Shown here: positions 11,603-35,705 of the stretch, piece after piece
Layout: each line of letters begins with the position of its first letter
Position numbering within the stretch: position 1 is the first letter of the stretch
Assembly: GCF_001039355.2 (NCBI RefSeq)
Contig: NW_019775669.1
Coordinates: 136,802 to 198,801 of the forward strand
Reading direction: 5' to 3'
Origin: Lingula anatina
Taxonomy: Eukaryota > Brachiopoda > Lingulata > Lingulida > Lingulidae
DNA: 62,000 bases
Position numbers and translations under genes: made by a program
Notes under the pieces: model-generated
What the model was told of the DNA's origin: nothing
What the model saw: the letters and a program-made list of their open reading frames with translations, nothing else
The model's database searches: none

Positions 11603-14600
11603 AAAAAAATGAAACATGATTATAAAGAAGTCAGCTAGTGTGCCTTTAAATGTAAAACCGATGTAATTAAAACAGCAATAATTTTTGGGCTACTAAATTA
11701 CATAGAAGTGTGAATTAGAAATTTATTCACACTTCTAAGTAATTAGTGCTGCTGTAGCTTTCTTTGCAATTTGATGTGTTAATCGTATAGCATTTATAAC
11801 TTTGGTATCAGAATTTCAGTTTTGCCAGCATCAGTAAGGATGGCAACTCTGTATGTTCTTTAATTGTCTATAAAGTGGTAACTTCCAATAGAAAAAGGTT
11901 TACTAACTATATGCATTTTACTACTACTACTGCTACTACAGTAGTACTGGCACACCTTTTACTTGACAAAATTTTCTGTCTGCACACTAGTGTCACAACT
12001 TCGTGTTTTATACATTCACTGCTATAATTTGCAAGCTGCACTGAATATATTTTATTATTTATAAATGAAGAATAAAGGTGCCAGTCGTGTACTAGTAATA
12101 TTAGTGGTAAGTTTAAAGTTAATATACTATCTTACTCTTAGTTATAGAAGCAGCTAGGGGCCATGTTTTTTTTTTTTTTCCAAATTGGTTGATGTTTATT
12201 ATTTTTACCTGGTTATTTGTCTTCAGAAGTACTGCATGTGTACAGGGAGTCAGCAGCCACAGCTTACACACAGAGAGGTACAGAGATCTGGGGGAATCGT
12301 AACGAATAAATATGGAGAACCTTTGGCAGTTGAGCTTGTGTTGCCTAAACCATCTCTGAAGAACTATTGTGCTGACTTTGAGGAGGAGCTAAAGCAACAT
12401 GGTATTTCCACATTACATAAATGTGTTTGAGAGAGAGAGAGAGAGAGAGATTCTCAAAAACCCTTTAATTATAAATAATCTCCCCTTTTAATTTTCTGTT
12501 TTTTTTTTTACCTGGTCTTACAATTTGGAAATGTATTCACGCACATGNNNNNNNNNNNNNNNNNNNNNNNNNNNNNNNNNNNNNNNNNNNNNNNNNNNNN
12601 NNNNNNNNNNNNNNNNNNNNNNNNNNNNNNNNNNNNNNNNNNNNNNNNNNNNNNNNNNNNNNNNNNNNNNNNNNNNNNNNNNNNNNNNNNNNNNNNNNNN
12701 NNNNNNNNNNNNNNNNNNNNNNNNNNNNNNNNNNNNNNNNNNNNNNNNNNNNNNNNNNNNNNNNNNNNNNNNNNNNNNNNNNNNNNNNNNNNNNNNNNNN
12801 NNNNNNNNNNNNNNNNNNNNNNNNNNNNNNNNNNNNNNNNNNNNNNNNNNNNNNNNNNNNNNNNNNNNNNNNNNNNNNNNNNNNNNNNNNNNNNNNNNNN
12901 NNNNNNNNNNNNNNNNNNNNNNNNNNNNNNNNNNNNNNNNNNNNNNNNNNNNCACACACACACACACACACACACATACATCTCTGTTACCAAGCATTTA
13001 CACATGTGGCAGTTAATAAACATAGTACATTTTCATAGTTTATTCACAGAATTGTAAGTATTTTCAGTAGATCTTTTCTTGACTAAATATGTCATATATG
13101 TTATTATTATTATTTAATTAATTAAATGTTAGATATAATATTCATTATAATATTTTTCTTTTGCAGAGATAAAATATGCACATCAGCTAGCTCAGTACAA
13201 GAAAGCCAGGGGGCATTTACAGAACATCATAGGCTTGAAACAGATGTCTACATTAAATAGAAATGTATAGAATGAAGTTTTTTATACTGTTGTGTGCCTT
13301 CTTAATGAACATCTTTGAATATAAAGACAGGAAATTAATGCAATATTTATAATTGATTCTTGAAGTAGAAACTTATTATAATTATTGTTATTTAAATTTT
13401 TTTTAGCTTCACTTCTTCAAAAATTATTAAGCCTGATAATTTCCATTCCCTTTCAGCGTAGCTTAAAAAACCTCTTCCCATCAGGTTTATTTGAGCCTAA
13501 AGCAAGACCAATGTTCAGGGTGAGTCATAGAATGTAACTTGATTTATTATATTTGCTGTCTGTTGTATATTACACAGTTATATAAATAAAGGTGTGAAGT
13601 AACAAAATAAAAAAGCTGACGTTAGCCTCAATTAAATATTGTAAAGTCTTGATTTGTTTGTTTTCTGTATGTTTCAGAAACCATTCCTGAAACCTATTAG
13701 TAAGTATGCATGTGGGCTTCATTTGTAAATTAAAAGGTGAAATTTATGGTGGTGGCCATTTTTTCTCTGTGCACATATGTTGCTAAGATATTTTTTCTGC
13801 ATAAGCATTTTGCTTCTCGGCAAGTTTACATCAGAGTCGAAGATAAATAGTTTCCTAATATTTTGCTGGAATTCAACATAGACTTTGGAATTAAAATTCT
13901 TTAAATATTTTTTCCAGGATCAAGTGTACGTACAGATGGAAGACCTAGCCATTATCTGTTTTACACATCGAAGCCAAGATATTATGAAGTAATGAATGTA
14001 AGTTTGATTATGGATTTAAGTATTATGCATGTGTTTTAAAATTTCAGTCACTTTATTCTGTGTGTTCAATTTATTGCCTGCTGGTTTGGTTCTGTGAAGT
14101 AATATAGTATACAAATCCTCCAAAGGTCAATGTATTCAAAAAGAATATGTGAGCGGTGGTGGTGGTGTGGGGGGGGGGATGTCACTCCTATCCCTCTGAA
14201 TTGATTTACTTTTGCTTTTAAAATTTAGTATTGACATACTTATTGCTTTGATTTAGATAAAAGCATAAATGTGCACTTTTTAAGACATTAATGATTGGTC
14301 TAGACCATGATTTCTTTTTTCCTATTTGAGATTTTTTTTTTGCAGGCTATTGCTCTTAAACTGGAACACATTCAAAGATATGAAGAGTTCATGGTATCAC
14401 AAGGAATTAGTAAACCCAGTAGTGAGGCAATGATGTCGTATGTATATCATATTTTGTTTTATGTGCACTTAATGAAATAAATTTTACACTTAAACTTGAA
14501 AATGTGTTTCCTGTAGCTTTTAACATGAATAATACAGAAATATTTTCCAAATGTGGATGGTATAAGTAATAATTTAACAACTTAATTTTTCATGGTTGTA

Positions 14601-16382
14601 ATTTTTCATTGTTATTTTTAGTTGGGCTGATGGAGGTAGACCCATGACATTAAAAACTTTTCAGAAGAAATGTGGGCATATCTCAACCCAAGATGTATGT
14701 TTTACACATGTATTTATATACTATAGTGAATACTGAAAAAAGAAAAAAAAATATAATGTTTCATTTTTGCTCATGTAACAGGTGCAGACCTTAACTTGTG
14801 AGTCTGCCCCAATTATTTTGTTGATATGTTTCACTTGTAGCTTTGAATACTAGTTTCCCAGATTCCATTTTTTTAAAGAGAAAAATGTGTATTTTCATGT
14901 CAAATCACATTTGTCAGTGGGCACTCCTAATTTGGAGTTAGAAGCATAGATCAGGGATAATGATTGTGTTCAGAAGTCATTGTAGTTATTTACTAATCCA
15001 TTTCAGTACTTAAGATTTGTTTTGCTGCTGCAAAAAACTGTAGTGCAGCCCTATTCATACATCCACCGTGACTGGATTAACCAGTTCAGGAGATTTTTTG
15101 ATAGAACCCGACCTCCAAAAGACAAAAAAGAACCAAAGGTAAGTGTTGACAAAATTGACAGATAATTAGTGACATTTTAACTACCCCCAGTTCTTTCCGC
15201 TGCATTATCCATGTAAGCATCCGGCTGTGATCAATTATTCTGATTTACAGGTAATTAGTAGGAATGATAGATAGGGGGATTTAACTTAACAAAGCCTAAA
15301 TAATCTGCCAGTGAATGCCATGGCCAGAATATTTAGCATATACATATATATGGATATTATTTTGTTTGTTAGATTCATGTGGATGAGAAAGGAAGGCAGT
15401 ATTCTGTAGCAGAAGGTAATGGTAGATTTTTGAGGTTGGAAACATTTTATTAATATTTTAAAATGTGGAGGGTGTTATTAGTCAATATTAATACAAATAG
15501 ACATTTTAATTTCAATTTGATGTTGTAATGGTAATAAAACAGATGCAAATTGCTATAATATAATGAAATAAGTGTATCTTCAAGTTTTCATTTATTTTAG
15601 AACTTGATTTTTTTTTTTTTGAAAGCACCAACATGTATTAAATCTATTTAACATTTGTACTTGTGTTTTTTCACACATGCTAAATTTTGAAGAATTCATT
15701 TGTCATAAGTTTTTACACAATGTTTTTCAATCATTTCTCCTGTTAATCCAAGTTGTCGAGTGGCTTGAAATGTCCACCTTTGATAGGTACACATAGAAAT
15801 ACAACAACTAGTATGCTGACTTAAATTTCATGTCAAATAATGAGTATCTTGAACTTTGTTTAGGTAAAAAGAAAACATCCTTAGCACGTGTGAAATTATT
15901 TGTGAAAGGAACAGGGGAGGTCACAGTCAATGGGAAGCCTATGGTTGCATATTTTCCTAAGGCATTAGACAGGCATGTATACGGAGTTAAGATATGGTTA
16001 TACTCTGGGCTCTACCCATGTTTGAAATGCTGCTTTGCTCTCTGTTAGTCCTTATTTTTATGTGGAAAACATTTTTTTCTGGTGCAAAGTAAACTGGTTA
16101 AAAGGTGATAGCAATACTAAACACTGTTACATATTTTCCATCCTAACAAAAATGAGTAGCTTGATACAGTTTTAAACAGTAACATTCATGTTTGTTTGTC
16201 GCTTCTTTTCAGGGAGCAGCTACTGTCTCCATTGGATGTTACCAAAAAACTAACCACAACTGATGTTGAAGCTGAGGCGATATTGGGAGGGCACAGGAGC
16301 CAAGCCAGGGCAATCCGCATTGCACTAAGCAAATGTTTGACTGTGTTTGTATCAGAGGAAGAGCGTGAGATGCTGAGACTAG
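11292..16382 (+). CDS. MRPS9: MRPS9 (mitochondrial small-subunit protein uS9m), 3' terminal exon missing
   Basis: Exons: 11292-11405 (CDS from ATG 11322), 12227-12401, 13167-13264, 13457-13519, 13678-13699, 13918-13997, 14346-14437, 14622-14694, 15007-15138, 15373-15415, 15864-15972, 16213-16382. They join in phase to 380 codons. Landmarks: LFPSGLFEPKARPMFR, DGRPSHYLFYTSKPRYYEVM, and the uS9 core GKKKTSLARVKLFVKGTGEV, REQLLSPLDV and QARAIRIALSKCL. Structural protein of the mitochondrial ribosome small subunit. The start follows an in-frame stop at 11313-11315. The intron after 15972 is GC-AG (AG|gcatgt). The last exon ends in phase 1 at EEREMLRL. The conserved basic C-terminus of uS9 (ERKKPGQ...ARRKFTWKKR-type, about 30 residues) is not found before the next gene, evidently lost at the contig join at 17407. 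Confidence 0.92.
11567..11602. repeat. (ACT)n microsatellite
   Basis: About 11 to 12 trinucleotide units, in the first MRPS9 coding-side intron. Confidence 0.95.
12429..12450. repeat. (GA)n microsatellite
   Basis: About 11 GA units shortly after an MRPS9 splice donor. Confidence 0.9.
12548..12952. other. Assembly gap (405 N) next to a CA microsatellite
   Basis: The run of N lies in an MRPS9 intron. Its right flank is a (CA)n tract (12953-12976) and its left flank ends in CACGCACATG. The gap probably reflects a longer CA repeat. No MRPS9 coding sequence is missing here, because the exons on either side (12227-12401 and 13167-13264) join in phase. Confidence 0.9.
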
Positions 16383-16666
16383 GTACATATATGTTTTATC
16401 ACTATTATGCTATTTTAATGGTGAAGGTAACTTGGTCTAGCTTTTGTTAATGTGTTTGCTCTGTACTGCTGTATAGAAAAAGAGCAGATTTTGTACAAAG
16501 TAGTTGCATGGAGGGGGTGGAAGAGACCATGGATATAGTAGACACGTTTTTAGATTTTGAATTTGTATCAATTGTAAAGGTATGAGCTCTTCTAAGAAGC
16601 TTCACTGCTTTAATAAAATCACTTAATGATGTTATTGAAGCATTATCACCCCTCAAATAAGTGTTA

Positions 16667-17406
16667 GATCGCATTCACAACTGGTTGAGCCAGGCTTTAC
16701 AAATCCTGGAACTAAATATGGCGGACGTACATGAAAGAAAAACCGCCTAATCTTTTAAATAGTCTCTCCGCCTCTCATAGGCCTCCCCACACATCCCCTG
16801 CAGGGTACAGTCATTAAATCTCGGCTCCGTTTGCCATGCAGAAGCTACCTGAGAAATATTAAGTGCGCATGCTCATCAATTAAACTCGAAGTGAAGAAAG
16901 CATGGCAGCTTGAGGCGATCGAAGGAAAAAAGCTCTTCTGTTCTATTATCTTTCAAAACAGAGATGAAAACGAAATGAATTGGCCCGTAGAGCAGCAATG
17001 AATCGGCTATCTACGAAGATAATGTCACCAGAGATATTCACAGAAATATTCACGGAGATACCCAGCCCCAGTAGACGGAGGAGGGCAGAATTTTTGCGTT
17101 CGCAGTCTCGTCAGAGGGCGCAGTTCGTTCTGATGCTGATGTTTGCCTTGTTCCCTACGCCTGATCGAACTGTTTGGATGAAGGGGAACTAGCTGATCAG
17201 CTGACCCAAGACCAATGAGCATGCGCACTTAATATTTCCAAGGTAGCTTTCGCATGGCGAACGGAGCCAAGATTTAATGACTGTACCCCGCAGGGACGAC
17301 ATGTGGTGAGGAGTGTGAGAGGCGGAGAGACTATTAAAAGATTAGGCGGTTTTTCTTTCATGTACGTCCGCCATTTTTAGTTCTCAGGATTTGTAAAGCC
17401 TGGCTC
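16667..17406. mobile_element. TIR element copy with long (>200 bp) inverted ends, truncated at the gap
   Basis: The left arm (16667 to about 16882) is repeated in inverted orientation from about 17214 to 17406, with several mismatches. Shared landmarks include GAGCCAGGCTTTACAAATCC, the YY1-like ATGGCGGACGTACATGAAAG and GTGCGCATGCTCAT. The centre holds short repeats of the type GATATTCACAGA. The outer end (GAYCGCATTC-CAAC) is present on the left but cut off on the right by the N at 17407. There is no transposase, so it is a non-autonomous or foldback-type element. The plus frame at 16980-17192 is internal to it and is not a gene. Confidence 0.8.
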
Positions 17407-17407
17407 N
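17407..17407. other. Single-N contig join
   Basis: One N separates two copies of the same element. MRPS9 loses its last exon just upstream and MYO6 its first exons just downstream, so more than one base is almost certainly missing. Confidence 0.9.
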
Positions 17408-17631
17408 AATGAATCGACTATCTACGGAGATAATATCACCAGAGATATTCACGGAGATATTCATGTTCGGAGCCGAGATTTAATTACTGTACCCCGCAGG
17501 GACGACGTGTGGGGAGGCGTGTGAGAGGCGGAGAGACTATTAAAAGATTAGGCGGTTTTTCTTTCATGTACGTCCGCCATTTTTAGTCTCAGGATTTGTA
17601 AAGCCTGGCTCAATTCGTTGAGAATGCGGTC
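17408..17631. mobile_element. Second, internally deleted copy of the same TIR element
   Basis: It starts at the element's middle (it matches 16996 onward), lacks the equivalent of about 17058-17252, then continues to a complete right end (GTTGAGAATGCGGTC at 17617-17631) followed by TAA. It differs from the first copy by substitutions and the deletion, so it is a different copy or allele and not a simple read-through. Confidence 0.8.
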
Positions 17632-17794
17632 TAAGAATTGATTAGATTTTTGAGTTTATCCATTGATAAGTAGATTTATTATAATGAGAATGGCACGGAC
17701 TTTGTGGATGTCTGTGCTGTCTGAGCTTTTTCTAGTAAGCATTAGCTTTAATGTATTTCTAGTGAAACATAGTGAAATTTTGTCTGCTATTTAG

Positions 17795-31500
<13,706 letters not shown>

Positions 31501-34500
31501 GTGCCATTATATGGAATATGGTTAGATCCAGAGGCGAGGAGTCACAAAGCATGTAGAGCTTGAGTAGAATTGATATGTATCTTGTAGTTTGAGTCTTGTC
31601 TCTCATTTTCTTGTGTTCATTTCACATGTACTAGATGGTATTTATTGAAGCTTTTGGCATGCATGAAGTGGCGTGTTAATTATTTTATGGACAGTGGTAT
31701 TGAGTAGTTTTGTCAGTCACTTTTATATTTGTAACTGTTTAACTGGAGACAAACAGGGATGAAAACTAGTGTTAAAAAGAATGAATAATGAGGTGGAAAA
31801 ATGGGAAAGACAATCTTTTCACATAGACAAGGTAACAGAATGGTCATAGATATTATGAATGGCTTATATATTTTACATTGCTGTTTTATGAATACTTCAA
31901 ACTGTAGTCAGTTTTCTGCCATGAGAGGAGACTATTTCAAGAAATTAACATTCTATCCAGACGTGAATACTGTTGTGTACTCGGTGAGAATGAATGAATA
32001 CCACTCGCATTAACTAGTGAGTTATAAACAACAGCAGCAGTGATATGGTCAGAAAAGGGGAGTTTTAGTTTGCAAAGCATTTTAGAAAGCCAGTGTTTTA
32101 AAATTGCTATTGGTGAATGAAAGCACATTAGGGACACTTTTTATATTTGCCTAGTGCTTTTTAGATTACATAGTTCATGTTTCTAATTTTTTAGTTACAA
32201 ATACTCCATGCAATACATAATTTTTTGCTTTGATAAGGAATGATTCTTTGAAATTTTTCAGGGGTCTGGTCACTTGATTTTTAAAAAATTGATTCTAGTG
32301 TCAAACGCTTTGCTAGTTTTCTGTAATGTAAGGACAAACTAAAAAATTGCATTGATTTTAAACTTGAAAACTGTTTGAGTGTTATGCAACATCTCTATTT
32401 TTATAAAAATTATGCTTTAAAAAACTTACTTTAGGCAGTCCTCAATCTGCATGACAACTTGTGTACCTAATGTACCTTCAGAGCTCAAATGTAGAAAATG
32501 CAGTGATGCATATATATTGTACTTGTACGCACCATCTTTGACAGGTGGTGACATAAACTTGAACATGACAGATCTCAGCTCACAGTCAATATTATAACTG
32601 TGTAAAACAACTTAAATTATTTCCATCCAACATGATATGTCAGAAAAACAGCTGCAGTCGGAATTGAGGGTGTCTTTTCTTAGTCAGTATTATATTTTAA
32701 AAGCATTAAAATATTTGTGAAGAAGTTTGTGGTCGGTGTCGTTATGTTAAAATCTGGGATCATTTGTGTGTTTCACAATTATAGATTGAAGTTGTTCAGT
32801 TGAACAGTTGTAAGTTATTTTAATGTTTGTTGTGAAAATGAGACAAACTTCATTTGACAGAATTTTAAATATGTGATTTATATATTTTAAAAGATGTTTC
32901 TCATATATTAATCGGACATTCCATTAATCAGAAATCAATTATGGGACCAATTATACGATCATGTTAAATCATAATTTTATGCGGACTCTACTTCAAGGAT
33001 CAGTTGAAAATTGAATTATTAATTTTTTGGTTTTAAATGTGATATTTTTCAATTGAGCAGAAATTGGATAAAGGGATACAGGCAGATTATGAATAATTAT
33101 TCTGATAATGCATTACCTTTAGCATTTACTTTTAAGTGGCATTTGCAAGTTTCTCAATGGTTAATATAATAAAAACATTCTGTACGTGAAAGACCTATTG
33201 TAATAGCACATTCATGGGTCTTTTTGATTCAACTATTCCAATGAATATAGCAAGGAAAGGGCAAGTTTGCTTACCTGTGTAGGAGTAGAAAAACTAAATT
33301 ACCTTTCTTTAAATGTGTATTGTTATTTGTTGTCAAATATTTTTATTGGTTACCAGGGAACAATTTGAGTGGTTGTGAATGATATAAAACATTCCTAGTA
33401 GAGAGAAATATCACAATATTAAATTTCATTTAATTTTGTAACTGCTACATCTTTAGTTCCCAATTCCCATACCATAAGAGGTCATTTAGTGCATTTGTTT
33501 TGCTCAGTATCAAGACTGTGACTGTATTAGATATTTTAGCAGCATAATAATGAAATCAGATAGCATTGTAAAAGATTTTTCTTTGATTTGTCAATCATTA
33601 AGGATGTGGTCAGAATCATTGGTAATAGATTTGAAAAAGATAGCATATAATGGAATCTTATTAAGCCTTTATAACTATCATTCTATATTCAATGATGGAT
33701 GCACTTTCACCATTATTATCTAATGTAAAAGTCTACCCTAATAAGCATGCAAATATCACTGGGTAATGCAATGAATGTCAAGTGAGAATAAACATCTGTT
33801 GTTGAAAAAAGTTATTCATTTGTTCTTTGAGCATTGCCAGATAATCCATTGAAATGTTTAAATGAAATTGATGCAAATATTGACCAGATAATTCCTCTTG
33901 ATTATATTATCTACACAACGGGCTCTTGTTTCACAACAAACCAAATTATAAGTTTTTTCAAGTATGATTTAGAGCCATGAAAATTTGTACCAGCCTGCCT
34001 GCTGCATAGTCCAAGAACAAATACAAGCAGTTCATGTCCACTAAGTTATTAATGGGAAGATTGTTAAGTGGATTTTTGTGACAAATCATGCATTTTCATA
34101 TTATTATGTCACCTCAATTTTCTTTTGTATTGAGTGAGGATCATGAGTTAAAAACTTAAAAATTATACACTTAAACATGTTTGCTTGTACATGGGTGCCT
34201 TCCTTAACAATTTCACTTTTTGTTTAAGTGCCGTTTTCTATCAGTAAAAATTAATCCATTTAAAGGGGGTTGTAACATGCTCCTGAGACAAAGGTGCTGA
34301 ATATCTGAGTGTGAAGGTAAATAAAGTCTAAAACGACAATAAATAAATTATTTTTAAAAAATACAAAATAATAAAAAAATAAAGAAGCTGAGAACTGACC
34401 CTTATAGGCTATAGTGATAAATATGCTCATCATTAATCTTAATCATCATATAAACTTGACATTAATGATATCAAATGATATAGAAGATTTTTTATCTATT

Positions 34501-34700
34501 CCCAAGCTACTAGTACTAATGTATATAGCTCACGCAAAATATTTGTACCTGACGCTGATACTTCGGAAGATTGTCGCTGGCTATAATGACTGGCCACTTA
34601 TTTTAAACTAAATCAAGCTTTATTAATTTAATTAAAGGTAGAATTCAAATGCAGAAAGGGATAGTCCCATGGAGTTGCCCACGAACTGACAAGGGGTTTC
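31501..34700. other. MYO6 3' UTR and intergenic interval before AGTPBP1
   Basis: AT-rich DNA with no conserved coding exon on either strand. Several AATAAA hexamers occur (for example near 33787 and 34322), but which one ends the MYO6 transcript cannot be told. Short open frames here (for example 31801-32013, 34414-34611) show no recognisable similarity. Confidence 0.5.
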
Positions 34701-34985
34701 CCCAAAAGGGTGAATTTCTGACGTCATAAATCACGTGATATATCGGCCATGTTTTGGAGGTTGCAAAGATTGAGGCTAGATTCCCCTCAAATTTTACCCT
34801 AAATGCACCGATTCTGATCCATTTAAAGGTAGGAATACAGTCCCAGACCAGTTGGACAGTACTGCTCATTGAATTCTGCGTCTGCATTTCTTCACAGACC
34901 AGTCATATCTGCGTAGTCTAGCGTTGCCAAGGCATGGCTTCCTCGGTCAACGGTCAAATCATCACAGCATGACCTCCCAGTACAG
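34700..34985 (+). promoter_or_regulatory. AGTPBP1: AGTPBP1 promoter and noncoding first exon
   Basis: A full CRE palindrome TGACGTCA (34719-34726) and an extended E-box TCACGTGA (34731-34738) lie 12 bases apart, start to start. They are upstream of a CpG-richer stretch ending at a good splice donor (ACAG|gtaagc, exon end 34985). The exon start is not determined. An upstream ATG at 34934 opens a 12-codon frame that stops at 34970-34972, so this exon is 5' UTR. Confidence 0.6.
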
Positions 34986-35705
34986 GTAAGCAGTTGGCGG
35001 CAGACGGTCCAGTTATGAACCAAGCCGCGTCGATAAAAGATGATCAGCACACCTGTTTTCAGTGCAACGTTTTTATCTTTTTTTTATTTATTTCAATGAC
35101 CAGATGGGTATGGTAGTAATAAATGGGTCTTAACAGATTTCTTGCAGTGCACAATAATAATTGACGTTATTAGGTAATATTTATTGGTTTTATTACACAT
35201 AATTGAGTTGTAAGGTTGTTTTTTCAATGGTTGAGAAATCTGTTGTACTTAAAAAGGTGCAGTGATTATTGAAAATCTAATGGATAAATTATGCAGAATT
35301 AACAGATAGATAAATCTTTGCAATCTTGCAAATGGAATGTATTGAAATATATTTGTTACCTTGAAGTAAATCTAACTGGTTGCATGATGCTTCTCTGTAA
35401 CAGAGTATTTTCTGGCTTTTTTTTTAAGAATGGAAATATTCATAAACAGCACACATATTCAATATAGCCCCCAAAATTTAAAGTTTGTTATTATTACATG
35501 TAGATATATGTAGTACTTCTTTCTTTGTAATTTACTTATTCTCATTCAATATTTCTGTTTTTCTGTGTATAATTACATATTTCACTTTTATTTAAAAACC
35601 TTTGCTCTTTGGTCAATTTTAGAATTATGCTTTGAATGTTGTGCCTGCATGTTAATCCTTCTTTCAGATCTTTATTAGATGGCGGGTTAAGATCTAGATG
35701 CTGAA

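Noticed and set aside
11116-11619. 167-codon frame overlapping MRPS9 exon 1
   Set aside because: The MRPS9 protein joins in phase only in another frame (ATG 11322). This frame runs into the ACT microsatellite.
12508-13057. Long frames across N runs
   Set aside because: They exist only because N is read as an unknown residue; the flanks are CA microsatellite.
16980-17228. Overlapping open frames on both strands, Arg-rich
   Set aside because: They lie inside the TIR element and reflect its inverted and short tandem repeats; no transposase motif is present.
34626-34900. Possible MITE upstream of AGTPBP1
   Set aside because: Short similar pieces (AAAGGTAGAATT and AAAGGTAGGAAT) occur in direct orientation only. 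No convincing inverted ends or target duplication were found.
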